Of a stretch of DNA of 20,500 nt, positions 1-8,753 are shown piece after piece. Below the pieces are notes generated by a model. The model had not been told where the DNA came from and did not search any database. It saw only the letters and a list, made by a program, of their open reading frames with translations. Origin of the DNA: Alphaproteobacteria bacterium (lineage in GTDB: Bacteria; Pseudomonadota; Alphaproteobacteria; ATCC43930; CGMCC-115725); NCBI GenBank assembly GCA_019237175.1, contig JAFAHP010000166.1:1-20500 (forward strand), in the 5' to 3' direction. The position numbers and the translations under genes are program-made. Within the stretch, counting starts at the first letter, position 1. Each line of letters begins with the position of its first letter.

Positions 1-1
1 G

Positions 2-1165
2 CACCTGCTCGGGATTGGACATCTACGGCGCGCGCTTTATTTGGTTGATGCTATGGCGCGCGCGGATCTCGCCGTCACCTTGGTGTCCGGCGGTGAGCCG
101 CTGCCCGACTTGGCCGGCCTCAGGGCCCGCCGTCTTGTCCAACTGCCGCCGATACGGGCGAGCGACACCAGCTTCAGGAACCTCGTCGGTGCCGACGGGC
201 GGCCGCCCGACGATCGGTTGTGGTCGGCCCGGCGCGATACGTTGCTCGCCGCCTTTGCGGAGGCCGAGCCCGATGCCTTGGTGGTTGAGGCCTATCCGTT
301 CGGGCGCCGCGCATTTCGCCGGGAACTGGAACCATTGGTCGCGGCCGCCAGGGCGCAGCAGCCACGGGTCCTGGTGTTGTGTTCGCTGCGCGATATCGTC
401 ATTGCCCCGACAGAGGCAAGCCGGCTGCAGGAGATCGTCGAACGCGTCCAGCGCGATTTCGATGCAGTGCTGGTCCATGGCGACGAGCGATTGATCGCCC
501 TCTCGGAGAGCTTCCCGCGCGCATCGCAGATCGCCGAACGGATCGTCTACACCGGGTATGTCACCGGGTTCGATCCTGCGGTCGCGGGCGAGAGCGGTGC
601 CGGTGCGGATGAGGTGCTGGTTTCCGCCGGAGGCGGCGCCGTGGGTGGCGAACTGCTGCGCACCGCACTCGAGGCGCGGCGCCGCGGCCGCCACGCCGAT
701 GCCGGTTGGCGGCTGCTCACCGGTCCCAACCTGCCGGCAGCCGAATTTGCGGCGCTGGCCGCGGGGTTGCCCGACGGTGTCATCGTCGAGCGGTATCGCG
801 ACGACTTCGCGCAAATGCTGCGCCGCTGCCGCGTGTCGGTCAGTCAGGCCGGCTACAATACGGTTCTCGACATTATTGGCGCCGGCGCCCCGGCTGTGTT
901 GGTGCCTTTCGCCGAAATGCGAGAGACCGAGCAGACCTTGCGCGCCAAGCGGCTCGCGCAGAGAGGTGTGGTGGAAATGCTGCCGCCCGCGGCGCTATCA
1001 CCCGATCGTCTTGGCGACGCAATCGAGCGGGCGATCCGACGGCACCCGGCGACGCTGGCGCTCGACACGAACGGCGCAGGTCGCACCGCGGTAATCATCT
1101 CCGATATGGTCCACGGTAGGGCAAGCCGCGGTACAATTTATCAAATTAGAGCTGCCGACGGGTGA
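2..1165 (+). CDS. Glycosyltransferase, MurG/GT28-like (5' end outside window)
   Basis: The reading frame is open from base 2 to a TGA at 1163-1165, so the true start lies left of the window. A TTG at 41 is not the real start, because the upstream in-frame residues HLLGIGHLRRAL are the typical N-terminal G-x-G-H-x-x-R donor-fold motif of this group. Further in comes LVSGG, then a C-terminal half with the GT28-C/MurG pattern: SQAGYNTVLDI near 840-875, followed by VLVPFAEMRETEQTLRA near 900-945. This pattern binds the nucleotide-sugar donor in MurG-like enzymes. The protein resembles the 'predicted glycosyltransferase' group COG4671. Acceptor and sugar cannot be read from sequence; the adjacent deacetylase-like gene suggests glycan or envelope work. 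It is the first visible gene of a co-directional run to 8753. The family is sure, the substrate unknown. Confidence 0.86.
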   Translation, partial: HLLGIGHLRRALYLVDAMARADLAVTLVSGGEPLPDLAGLRARRLVQLPPIRASDTSFRNLVGADGRPPDDRLWSARRDTLLAAFAEAEPDALVVEAYPFGRRAFRRELEPLVAAARAQQPRVLVLCSLRDIVIAPTEASRLQEIVERVQRDFDAVLVHGDERLIALSESFPRASQIAERIVYTGYVTGFDPAVAGESGAGADEVLVSAGGGAVGGELLRTALEARRRGRHADAGWRLLTGPNLPAAEFAALAAGLPDGVIVERYRDDFAQMLRRCRVSVSQAGYNTVLDIIGAGAPAVLVPFAEMRETEQTLRAKRLAQRGVVEMLPPAALSPDRLGDAIERAIRRHPATLALDTNGAGRTAVIISDMVHGRASRGTIYQIRAADG

Positions 1166-1180
1166 CTAAAGGTTCGGCAA

Positions 1181-2005
1181 ATGATAACTGTTCTCGACAG
1201 CCCCGCGGTCGCATCGGCCCACTGGTCCGATCTGATCGACGAGTTGGACCGCTGGAGGGCCGAAGGGAGGATTGCAACGCTGTGGTGGCGTGACGACGAC
1301 GCAATAGCGCCATCTCAACGACTGGACAATCTGCTCGCCGTGGCGCGCGGGGTTCCCGTCGCGCTGGCGGTGATCCCCGCTCTTGCGGAATCAGGGCTCG
1401 CGGACTGGGTCGAGCGCTATGCACCGTCTTCGGTCCGCATTTTGCAGCATGGTTGGCACCATGCGGACCACGGTACCGCCGGAAAGAAAAGCGAATTCCC
1501 GAGTTCACGTTCTCCAGACGCGGCAAGGGCCGATCTCGCGGCCGGGAGAATACGGTTGACGGCGCTATTTGGGACCCGCGCGCTCGCGGTCTTGGCGCCG
1601 CCATGGAACCGTTTTGCCGAGGCGTTTTTGCCCCTGCTCACCGAGGCCGACATCACCGCGATCTCGAGGATCACACCACGGCGCTCGGCCTATCCGGCAC
1701 CGGGCGTATTCGAGGCTAACGTCCACGTCGATCTCGTTGCCTGGCGCGGCGACCGTGGTTTTGTCGGCCAGACGACGGCGCTGGGCCAACTCGTCGGGCA
1801 CCTGCGGGCGCGCCGCTGCGGCAACGCCGATGCCGGCGAGCCGACCGGAATCCTGACACATCATCTCGTCCAGGATGAGGCGACCGGCGCTTTTCTCGGC
1901 CAATTGGTAAAAGTGTTAGGTCACCATCCGGCGGCGAAGTGGCTCGATGTCGAGGAGGTCTTTGCACCTGCGGTCGGCGGCATCGCGCACCGGGAGCGTG
2001 TATGA
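1181..2005 (+). CDS. Polysaccharide deacetylase-like protein
   Basis: This 274-residue protein starts at an ATG preceded by AAAGG with 8 nt spacing. It lies 15 bp after the glycosyltransferase. It shows a divergent NodB/CE4-like fold: WWRDDDA near residues 35-41 would supply the catalytic and metal-binding aspartates. HGWHHADH near residues 90-97 would supply metal histidines, and APPWNR near the middle matches the substrate-groove motif. A late ILTHH motif may be the final histidine site. No signal peptide is visible, so it may act in the cytosol on a lipid-linked or nucleotide-bound sugar. This is an inference. Family members remove N- or O-acetyl groups from polysaccharides, but this subgroup is not characterised to my knowledge. 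The 3' end overlaps the next gene by ATGA. Confidence 0.85.
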   Translation: MITVLDSPAVASAHWSDLIDELDRWRAEGRIATLWWRDDDAIAPSQRLDNLLAVARGVPVALAVIPALAESGLADWVERYAPSSVRILQHGWHHADHGTAGKKSEFPSSRSPDAARADLAAGRIRLTALFGTRALAVLAPPWNRFAEAFLPLLTEADITAISRITPRRSAYPAPGVFEANVHVDLVAWRGDRGFVGQTTALGQLVGHLRARRCGNADAGEPTGILTHHLVQDEATGAFLGQLVKVLGHHPAAKWLDVEEVFAPAVGGIAHRERV

Positions 2006-2520
2006 CACGCCACGCTTATCCTGGATCGGCTATGGTCGGGGACTACCTGCGCGCCGGCGTCGGGTTCATCCCGGCAATGGCGATACTGGTCAGTGCTCCC
2101 ATCGGGCCTGTCGCCACCGGGTTATCGGCCGGTTTTGCGGCGCTTTTTGGCGTATTTGGCCTGCGGACGGCATTGCGTCATGTGACGCAGATCGAAGCGA
2201 CCGAGACTGGGCTGTCGGCCTCGGGGCCCCTTGCGACCACAATTCGCTGGGCGGAACTCAACCGGATCAAGCTCGCCTATTATTCGACGCGGCGCGATCG
2301 CCGCGACGGTTGGATGCAGCTGGAGCTGCGCGCCCGCGGTGCATCACTGCGGCTCGACAGCCGCATCGAGGGCTTCGAGCAATTGGTGGAACAATCGGCG
2401 CGGGCAGCGGCGGAGCACGGCGTCGAGATCAGTGCGGCGACGGCGGCCAACATGGAGGCCCTCGGGATTAGAAATCCCGATTTCTGCAACCTCCCGGACA
2501 TCGCGGAACGCCGGGCGTGA
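2002..2520 (+). CDS. Small membrane protein of unknown function, PH-like soluble part
   Basis: This 172-residue protein starts at the ATG of an ATGA overlap with the deacetylase gene. GGGAG lies 5 nt upstream of that ATG, which is why I prefer 2002 over longer in-frame starts. Residues about 14-60 form two hydrophobic segments separated by a short turn. The rest is soluble, with alternating strands (IEATETGLSA, TIRWAELNRIKLAYY, WMQLELRARGASLRL) and a final helix. This resembles the bacterial PH-like domains found after two-helix membrane anchors, but the match is by shape only. It overlaps the ABC ATPase by GTGA, so it is translationally coupled to both the glycan genes and the transporter. 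I do not recognise a named family. Confidence 0.8.
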   Translation: MTRHAYPGSAMVGDYLRAGVGFIPAMAILVSAPIGPVATGLSAGFAALFGVFGLRTALRHVTQIEATETGLSASGPLATTIRWAELNRIKLAYYSTRRDRRDGWMQLELRARGASLRLDSRIEGFEQLVEQSARAAAEHGVEISAATAANMEALGIRNPDFCNLPDIAERRA

Positions 2521-4421
2521 GCGATCTGCTCGATATCCGCGATCTCCATGTTCGCTTTGCGGCGCCGGGCGGCTTTATTCGCGCGGTGCGGGGTGCATCC
2601 TTCCGGGTTCGACAGCGTTCGACGGTGGCGTTGGTCGGCGAGTCGGGATCCGGCAAATCGGTTGTCAGCCAGGCGATGATGCGGATCCTGCCGCGCAGCG
2701 GCGAGATCACCCGGGGCGAAATCCTGTTCAACGACCCGCGCGGTGACGGCACCGTCATCGACATCGCTCAATTGCCCGCCAACAGCGCGGAAATGCGGGC
2801 GATCCGCGGCGGGCGCATCTCGATCATCTTCCAGGAGCCGATGACCTCGCTGTCGCCGCTGCACACAGTTGGCAATCAGGTCGGCGAGGCGCTGCGGTTG
2901 CATCGCAAGGTCAGCGCCGTCGAGGCGGTCGAGCTGACGCGGGAGACGCTGCGGCTCGTCGGTTTCCCGGACCCGGCGCGAGCGCTCAAAAGCTACCCGT
3001 TCGAATTGTCCGGCGGATTGCGGCAGCGCGCGATGATCGCAATGGCGCTGGTCTGCCGGCCGGCGCTGCTGATCGCCGACGAGCCGACGACTGCGCTCGA
3101 TGTGACGATCCAGGCGCAAATCCTGAAGCTGGTGCTGGAATTGCAGCATGAGCTTGGAATGGCGGTGCTGCTGATCACCCATGACCTCGGTGTTGTCGCC
3201 AATGTCGCCGAAGAAATTGTTGTGATGTATCGCGGCGAGGTCGTGGAAAGCGGTACACTCGAGGACATTTTTCGCCATGCCGAACACCCCTATTTGCGGG
3301 CGTTGTTGCACGCTGTGCCGCGCTTTGACATGAAGCCGGGAGAACGGCTGGTACCGATCCGCGAAATAGCCTCGGGCGAAGCCTCGCATCTGATGGCCGA
3401 AAAGGCGCAATGGCCCCCCGGGCCTTCAAGACCGCTGCTCGAATGCGCCGGGCTGCGCAAGGCCTTTACGATCCGCAAAGCTGGACTGTTCAGCGGCGCG
3501 CGCGCCGCGGCCCGGGTGATCGCGGTCGATGATGTCAGCTTGAGGATCGAACGCGGGGAATGCCTCGGACTGGTCGGCGAGAGTGGCTGCGGCAAGACCA
3601 CCTTGAGCAAAATCCTGCTGCGCGCGGTGACCCCGGACGCGGGATCGGTCGTGTTCAACGATCACGGCAACCAAATCGACGTGCTCGCGCTCGAGGCCGA
3701 GCAACTTCAGCGCTTTCGCGGCCAGGTGCAATTCATCTTTCAGGATCCGTTTGGCTCGCTGAACCCGCGCATGACGGTATTCGATATCATCGAAGAGCCG
3801 TTGGCGATCCACGGCATCGGCAATACGCGATCGCGCCGGGAAATGGTCGAGGAACTGGTTGGCCTCGTCGGCCTTGATCGTCATCACCTGCGGCGCTATC
3901 CGCACAGCTTTTCCGGCGGCCAGCGTCAGCGCATCGGTATCGCCCGCGCGTTGGCGCTGCGGCCGGATCTGGTGATCTGCGACGAGCCGACATCGGCGCT
4001 CGACGTCTCGATCCAGGCCCAGATCCTGAACCTGTTGATGGATCTAAAGCAGAAGTTGGGGCTCACTTATCTGTTCATCTCGCACAATCTTGCGGTCGTC
4101 GATTACATTGCCGATCGCATTGCCGTGATGTGCGCCGGCCGCATCGTCGAAATCGCCGATCGAGCGACATTGTTCCGCGCGCCGGTCCATCCTTACACAA
4201 AGGCGCTGCTTGCGGCCGTGCCGACGCCCGATTTGGCGCACCCGCTCGATTTCGGCCAGCTGATGGAAGATCGGGCCTCGGATCCTGGGGCTTGGCCCGA
4301 ACCGTTCCGCCGCGAGCGCGCAAAATCGCTGGGTTTGTTCGAGGTGGCACCCGGGCACGTCGTTGAGGCGAGAGTTATGCCGACCCTGTCGCCGCGAGCA
4401 GGCGGTCTGGCGCGCGCGTGA
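2517..4421 (+). CDS. Fused double ATPase of peptide-type ABC importer
   Basis: This 634-residue protein starts at GTG within a GTGA overlap. Two complete nucleotide-binding domains are joined in one chain, as in YejF or a DppD-DppF fusion. The first has Walker A GESGSGKS (41-48), Q-loop FQEPMTSLSP (~106), signature LSGGLRQR (~164) and Walker B LLIADEPTTALD (~185). The second has GESGCGKT (~354), FQDPFGSLNP, FSGGQRQR (~465) and LVICDEPTSALD. Each half ends with the oligopeptide-transporter tail (HPYLRALLHAVP and HPYTKALLAAVP). It powers uptake through the permeases encoded at 6553-8753. The first signature carries L where M is usual (LSGGMRQR), a conservative change. Function as an ATPase is secure; the substrate is not. 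Confidence 0.97.
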   Translation: MSDLLDIRDLHVRFAAPGGFIRAVRGASFRVRQRSTVALVGESGSGKSVVSQAMMRILPRSGEITRGEILFNDPRGDGTVIDIAQLPANSAEMRAIRGGRISIIFQEPMTSLSPLHTVGNQVGEALRLHRKVSAVEAVELTRETLRLVGFPDPARALKSYPFELSGGLRQRAMIAMALVCRPALLIADEPTTALDVTIQAQILKLVLELQHELGMAVLLITHDLGVVANVAEEIVVMYRGEVVESGTLEDIFRHAEHPYLRALLHAVPRFDMKPGERLVPIREIASGEASHLMAEKAQWPPGPSRPLLECAGLRKAFTIRKAGLFSGARAAARVIAVDDVSLRIERGECLGLVGESGCGKTTLSKILLRAVTPDAGSVVFNDHGNQIDVLALEAEQLQRFRGQVQFIFQDPFGSLNPRMTVFDIIEEPLAIHGIGNTRSRREMVEELVGLVGLDRHHLRRYPHSFSGGQRQRIGIARALALRPDLVICDEPTSALDVSIQAQILNLLMDLKQKLGLTYLFISHNLAVVDYIADRIAVMCAGRIVEIADRATLFRAPVHPYTKALLAAVPTPDLAHPLDFGQLMEDRASDPGAWPEPFRRERAKSLGLFEVAPGHVVEARVMPTLSPRAGGLARA

Positions 4422-4436
4422 TCGCTGGGGGCGAAC

Positions 4437-6416
4437 ATGAGTCGAGATCTTTCCTCTGAGCGCGATCGTTGGATAACGCGGCGCGCCTTGGTCGCCTGCT
4501 CGCTGCTGGCCTCGGGGGTATTGGCGTCGGTTCCGCGCACCGGATGGGCCGGCTTTCTGGAAACGCCGTTCTTCGCCCAACAGGTGGCGTCCAGCACTCT
4601 ACCTAAAGTCGACAGCCGGCTGCCTGCCGAGCCGGCGGTTGTCGACACTGCTGGGCGTCCCGGCGGCGAATTGCGCATGTTGATGGCGAACCCAAAAGAC
4701 ACGCGCATGATGGTCGTTTACGGCTATGCCCGGCTTGTCGGCCTGACCCCGTCTCTGAACCTCGCGCCCGATATCCTAAAGGCGATCGATGTGGAAGGCG
4801 GCCGCATTTTCACCTTGCATCTGCGCAAGGGCATGAAATGGTCCGACGGCCATCCTTTTACATCCGAAGATTTTCGCTTCTGGTTCGAGGATGTGGCGAG
4901 CAATCGCAAGCTCTCGCCTTCCGGCCTTCCGGTCGACCTGGTGCCGGCTGGCGACAAGCCGCGTTTCGAGGTGCTCGACGAAACCACGGTGCGCTACAGC
5001 TGGTCGCGCCCGAACCCGCTGTTCCTGCCCGATATCGCGGGTCCCGATCCGTTGTTTATCTACGCTCCCGCGCACTATCTGAAACAGTTTCATGCAAAAT
5101 ACGCCGACCAGGACAAGCTCGATGTCCTCGTCAAGCAGTCCAGCGTTCGCAAATGGACGGAGCTTTATGTTCGCCATGCCGGGATGTACAAGAACGACAA
5201 CCCGGATTTGCCGAGCCTGCAGCCGTGGGTCTTAAAAACTAAACCACCAGCTGACCGTTTTATATTCGAACGAAACCCGTATTATTATCGCGTCGATAAA
5301 TCCGGCAATCAGCTGCCTTACATCGATCGGGTGATCATGTCGCTTGCCGACGCGCGGCTGATCTCCGCCAAGACCGCAGCCGGTGAAAGCGATCTGCAGG
5401 CCCGCTATTTGAGCTTTAACGACTATACCTTTTTGCGGCAGGGCGAAGACCGCAATCATTACAACGTGCGGCTATGGCGGACTGGCCCCGGCAGCCAATT
5501 CGCGCTGTATCCCAATCTCAATGTCACCGACGCGGTATGGCGCGGGCTGGTCCGCGATGTGCGCTTTCGCCGGGCGCTGTCGCTGGCGGTCAATCGCCAC
5601 GAGCTCAACCAAGTGATTTACTCCGGGCTCGCGATCGAGGGGCAGAACACGCTGTTGCCGCAAAGCCCGCTTTATAAATCCGCCTATCGCCAGGCCTGGG
5701 CGCAATACGATCCCGGCGAGGCCAACCGGCTGCTCGATGTGATCGGGTTGACAAAGCGCGGCAGTGATGATGTCCGGCTGCTTCCCGATGGCCGGCCGAT
5801 GGAAATCATAATCGAGTATTCGGGCGAACTTCCCGAGGAACCCGACGTGCTCGAATTGATACGGGATTCATGGCGGCCTATCGGGATCAAACTGTTCGGC
5901 AAACCGGCGCAGCTGACCCTGTTTCGGCGGCGCGTGTTTTCCGGGGAAGCGCTGATGTCGATCGACAAAGGGATAGAAAACGGCCTTGCCAATGCGGCAT
6001 CCTCGCCGTGGGAGTTCGCCCCCACAACCCAGCAGCAACTCGAATGGCCCAAATGGGGCGAACATTACGAAACCAAGGGAGAGGCCGGCGAAGCTCCGGA
6101 TCTGCCGTCGGCGGTCAAGCTTCGCGACCTGTACAACCAGTGGCTCGCCACTGCGTCGCAGGCTGCGCAGCGCGACATCTGGCAGCAGATGCTGCAGATC
6201 TGGTCCGACGAGGTGTATTCGATCGGCACCGTCGGCGGGGTCCTGCAGCCGGTTGTGGTCAACGGCAAACTGCGCAATGTGCCGGAAAAGGGGATCTACA
6301 ATTGGGATCCCGGCGCCTTCTTCGGGATCTACAAACCCGATCAGTTTTGGTTCGAGACGGGACAGCACCCGAAGTCGGCCTCGTCCGATGCCACGGCGAC
6401 CCCAGCCAGTCCTTGA
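4437..6416 (+). CDS. ABC transporter periplasmic substrate-binding protein (family 5)
   Basis: This 659-residue protein starts at an ATG 15 bp after the ATPase gene, with a G-rich weak ribosome site. The N-terminus carries basic residues including ITRRALVA followed by a hydrophobic stretch to about residue 38. This is a Sec or weak Tat signal (the RR is present but the full S-R-R-x-F-L-K is not). The SBP_bac_5 pattern is clear: FTLHLRKGMKWSDGHPFTSEDF near residues 122-143, NPYYYRVDKSGNQLPYIDRV near residues 281-300, and VRFRRALSLAVNRHELNQV near residues 375-393. It is longer than the usual 500-550 residues for Dpp/Opp proteins, more like YejA. It should capture the ligand in the periplasm for the adjacent permeases. 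A short AT-rich patch lies near 5225-5300. The ligand is unknown. Confidence 0.95.
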   Translation: MSRDLSSERDRWITRRALVACSLLASGVLASVPRTGWAGFLETPFFAQQVASSTLPKVDSRLPAEPAVVDTAGRPGGELRMLMANPKDTRMMVVYGYARLVGLTPSLNLAPDILKAIDVEGGRIFTLHLRKGMKWSDGHPFTSEDFRFWFEDVASNRKLSPSGLPVDLVPAGDKPRFEVLDETTVRYSWSRPNPLFLPDIAGPDPLFIYAPAHYLKQFHAKYADQDKLDVLVKQSSVRKWTELYVRHAGMYKNDNPDLPSLQPWVLKTKPPADRFIFERNPYYYRVDKSGNQLPYIDRVIMSLADARLISAKTAAGESDLQARYLSFNDYTFLRQGEDRNHYNVRLWRTGPGSQFALYPNLNVTDAVWRGLVRDVRFRRALSLAVNRHELNQVIYSGLAIEGQNTLLPQSPLYKSAYRQAWAQYDPGEANRLLDVIGLTKRGSDDVRLLPDGRPMEIIIEYSGELPEEPDVLELIRDSWRPIGIKLFGKPAQLTLFRRRVFSGEALMSIDKGIENGLANAASSPWEFAPTTQQQLEWPKWGEHYETKGEAGEAPDLPSAVKLRDLYNQWLATASQAAQRDIWQQMLQIWSDEVYSIGTVGGVLQPVVVNGKLRNVPEKGIYNWDPGAFFGIYKPDQFWFETGQHPKSASSDATATPASP

Positions 6417-6467
6417 GTTTGGCGTCGCATTAGCGGTGCCGAGCCACAACATTTGCTGCGGTGCGGG

Positions 6468-6486
6468 GCGGCGGGTTTTCGGCCGC
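6468..6486 (+). other. Stem-loop between binding-protein and permease genes
   Basis: GCGGC (6468-6472) can pair with GCCGC (6482-6486) in the 136-bp gap after the binding-protein gene, the only sizeable gap in this operon. Such gaps with a stem often let binding-protein mRNA accumulate above permease mRNA. The stem is short and has no T-run after it, so this is a weak suggestion. The rest of the gap holds no convincing gene. Confidence 0.3.
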
Positions 6487-6552
6487 TCCACCTTCGACCG
6501 CCTGCAAAACCAAAGCTCTGAGCGCTCCGGCTAGCAGCGTGGGATTGAAGCG

Positions 6553-7551
6553 ATGCTGAGCTATATTGTTCATCGTATCCTGATCATGATCCCGACCTTG
6601 ATCGCGATCAGCATTGTCATCTTTACCATTATCAATCTGCCGCCCGGCAATTACTTTACGACTTATATCGCTCAGCTGCAGGGTTCAGGCGAGAAGTCTG
6701 ATCTCGCCAAAATCGAATTCCTCGAAAAGGAATATGGCTTTGATCGCCCGCTGTGGCAGCAATATCTTTATTGGGCGAACGGGTTGTTGCACGGCGATCT
6801 CGGATACTCGTTCTCCTATGACCTCCCGGTCGACAAGGTCGTCGGAGATCGGTTGCTGCTGACTGCGGTCGTGGCAATTACCACGATTATCTTTACCTAT
6901 ATAGTGGCGTTTCCGATCGGAATCTACTCCGCTACCCATCAATATAGTATCGGAGATCACTTACTTACATTGCTCGGTTTTCTCGGCTTGGCGACGCCGA
7001 GCTTTCTGCTGGCGCTGATCCTATTATATTTCTCAAATGTCTATTTTGGTATCTCCATCGGCGGGTTGATGGATCCCAAATATTTGGATCAGCCGTGGAG
7101 CTGGGGCAAAATATTGTCGCTGATGGAGCATATCTGGATTCCGGTGATCGTCATCGGCTCGGCGGGGACGGCTGCGATGATCCGGCGGCTGCGGGCCAAT
7201 TTGCTCGACGAGCTGCAGAAGCAATATGTCATCACCGCCCGCGCCAAGGGGCTGCGCCCGCTCAAAGTGCTTTTCAAATACCCGCTGCGCATGGCGCTCA
7301 ACCCGTTCATCTCCGACATCGGGTCGTTGTTGCCCCAGGTGATCTCGGGAGCGGCAATCGTTTCCGTCGTCATGTCGTTGCCGACAACCGGGCCCATGCT
7401 GCTCAGCGCGCTGCGCAGCCAGGACATGTATCTGGCGGGCTCCTTCCTGATGTTTATGGCTTTCCTGACGGTGGTCGGGGTTTTTATCTCCGATCTCGCC
7501 CTGGCGCTCCTCGACCCACGCATCCGGCTGCAGGCGGGGCGCCGGCAATGA
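6553..7551 (+). CDS. ABC transporter permease, DppB/YejB-like
   Basis: This 332-residue integral membrane protein has the DppB-type N-terminus (MLSYIVHRILIMIPTLIAIS), in which the first helix starts almost at once. It then has a periplasmic stretch containing EYGFDRPLWQQYLYW (~61-75) and about five further helices. The EAA loop that contacts the ATPase is near residues 222-245 (YVITARAKGLRPLKVL). The ribosome site is weak (GAAG). It forms the transmembrane channel together with the next gene, and its stop codon overlaps that gene's start by ATGA. Several stretches (for example 6880-6990) use more A/T-rich codons than the neighbours, partly expected for membrane helices. Confidence 0.95.
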   Translation: MLSYIVHRILIMIPTLIAISIVIFTIINLPPGNYFTTYIAQLQGSGEKSDLAKIEFLEKEYGFDRPLWQQYLYWANGLLHGDLGYSFSYDLPVDKVVGDRLLLTAVVAITTIIFTYIVAFPIGIYSATHQYSIGDHLLTLLGFLGLATPSFLLALILLYFSNVYFGISIGGLMDPKYLDQPWSWGKILSLMEHIWIPVIVIGSAGTAAMIRRLRANLLDELQKQYVITARAKGLRPLKVLFKYPLRMALNPFISDIGSLLPQVISGAAIVSVVMSLPTTGPMLLSALRSQDMYLAGSFLMFMAFLTVVGVFISDLALALLDPRIRLQAGRRQ

Positions 7552-8753
7552 GCGATCTCACTTTTATCCCCCGGCGCCCCGGCGGCGGGGATGACGCCGC
7601 GCCGGTTCCGCTGCCTCATTACGTCTCGCGGGCACCCTACGATCCCTACGCCGTCGACGCGATGACGGCGGCGCAGCAACGGTTCTACGTTGCTTCGCAG
7701 TGGCGGATGATGTGGTGGAAGCTGCGCCGCCACCATGTCGCCGTCGCCGCCGGCGTGATCCTGCTGGCGATGTATCTCGGGATCATGGTTTGCGAGTTTG
7801 TTGCCCCCTATGGGGTTGACACGCGCAACACCGACTTCATCTACGCGCCCCCGCAACCGGTCCACATCTTTTACCAAGGCCGGCTCGTCGCGCCCTATGT
7901 CCTCGGCTACGACTCTCACCTCGATATGAGACGTCTCGAGCGGATTTACATGCCCGACCCGCAGAAGCTCCAACCGATCCGCTTTTTCTGCCGCGGCGGC
8001 GAGTACAAATTCTGGGGTCTGGTCCCGGGTGATCTTCATCTTTTTTGCCCTGCTGCTGGGGGGCAGCTTTTCTTGCTCGGAACCGACCGGTTGGGCCAGG
8101 ACCTGATGTCGCGCATAATCTACGGGGCGCGCGTCTCCTTGACCGTTGGGCTGATCGGCGTCACGGTCAGCCTGACACTGGGCATCGTCATTGGCGGCAT
8201 TGCCGGCTATTACGGCGGCTGGACCGATATTCTGACCCAGCGGGCGATGGAAGTGATCCAATCATTTCCGCATCTGCCGCTGTGGATGGCGCTATCGGCG
8301 ATCCTGCCGGTCAGCTGGAGCCCGCTGCTCGTCTATTTCGGGATTACCCTGATCCTGGGGATGATCGATTGGACGCACCTCGCCCGCGCGGTGCGCTCGA
8401 AATTGCTGGCCTTGCGCGAGGAGGATTTCTGCACCGCTGCGGTGCTGATGGGTGCCAGGCCGGCGCGCATCATCGGTCGGCATCTCTTGCCGAGTTTTTC
8501 GAGCCACTTGATCGCTTCGGCGACCTTGATGATCCCCGGCATGATCCTCGGTGAGACGGCGCTGTCGTTTCTCGGGCTCGGCGTCCGGCCCCCGATGACG
8601 AGTTGGGGTGTGTTGCTGAACGACGCCCAGAACATCAATGTGGTCGTACTATATCCCTGGCTCTTGGCGCCGGTGGTGCCGGTGATTCTCGCCGTCCTCG
8701 CCTTCAATTTCCTTGGCGACGGGCTGCGCGACGCCGCCGATCCGTATCATTAG
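7548..8753 (+). CDS. ABC transporter permease, DppC/YejE-like with large periplasmic insert
   Basis: I choose the ATG at 7548, inside an ATGA overlap with the first permease; the open frame extends further upstream but only as a shadow. The 401-residue protein has a long cytosolic N-terminus and helix 1 at about 64-84. A periplasmic insert of roughly 100 residues follows (about 88-185), with PPQPVHIF, FFCRGGEYKFWGLVPGDLHLF and LLGTDRLGQDLMSRIIYG as landmarks. The core permease helices come next, and the EAA loop lies near 290-312 (EDFCTAAVLMGARPARIIGRH). The insert is the hallmark of one subgroup of OppC-like permeases. It is the last gene of the operon, and no strong terminator was found downstream. 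Confidence 0.95.
   Translation: MSDLTFIPRRPGGGDDAAPVPLPHYVSRAPYDPYAVDAMTAAQQRFYVASQWRMMWWKLRRHHVAVAAGVILLAMYLGIMVCEFVAPYGVDTRNTDFIYAPPQPVHIFYQGRLVAPYVLGYDSHLDMRRLERIYMPDPQKLQPIRFFCRGGEYKFWGLVPGDLHLFCPAAGGQLFLLGTDRLGQDLMSRIIYGARVSLTVGLIGVTVSLTLGIVIGGIAGYYGGWTDILTQRAMEVIQSFPHLPLWMALSAILPVSWSPLLVYFGITLILGMIDWTHLARAVRSKLLALREEDFCTAAVLMGARPARIIGRHLLPSFSSHLIASATLMIPGMILGETALSFLGLGVRPPMTSWGVLLNDAQNINVVVLYPWLLAPVVPVILAVLAFNFLGDGLRDAADPYH

Noticed and set aside
2280..3410. A 376-codon minus-strand frame opposite the ABC ATPase.
   Set aside because: The plus strand encodes a full set of ABC motifs; the opposite frame is His/Arg/Gln-rich and recognisable as antisense shadow.
2517..4421. The altered first ABC signature (LSGGLRQR) as a sign of an inactive domain.
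   Set aside because: Leu for Met is a conservative change outside the SGG core, and Walker A, Q-loop and Walker B are intact.
4437..4560. Twin-arginine (Tat) export of the binding protein.
   Set aside because: ITRRALVA has two arginines but lacks the S-R-R-x-F-L-K context, so Sec export is equally likely; I did not assert Tat.
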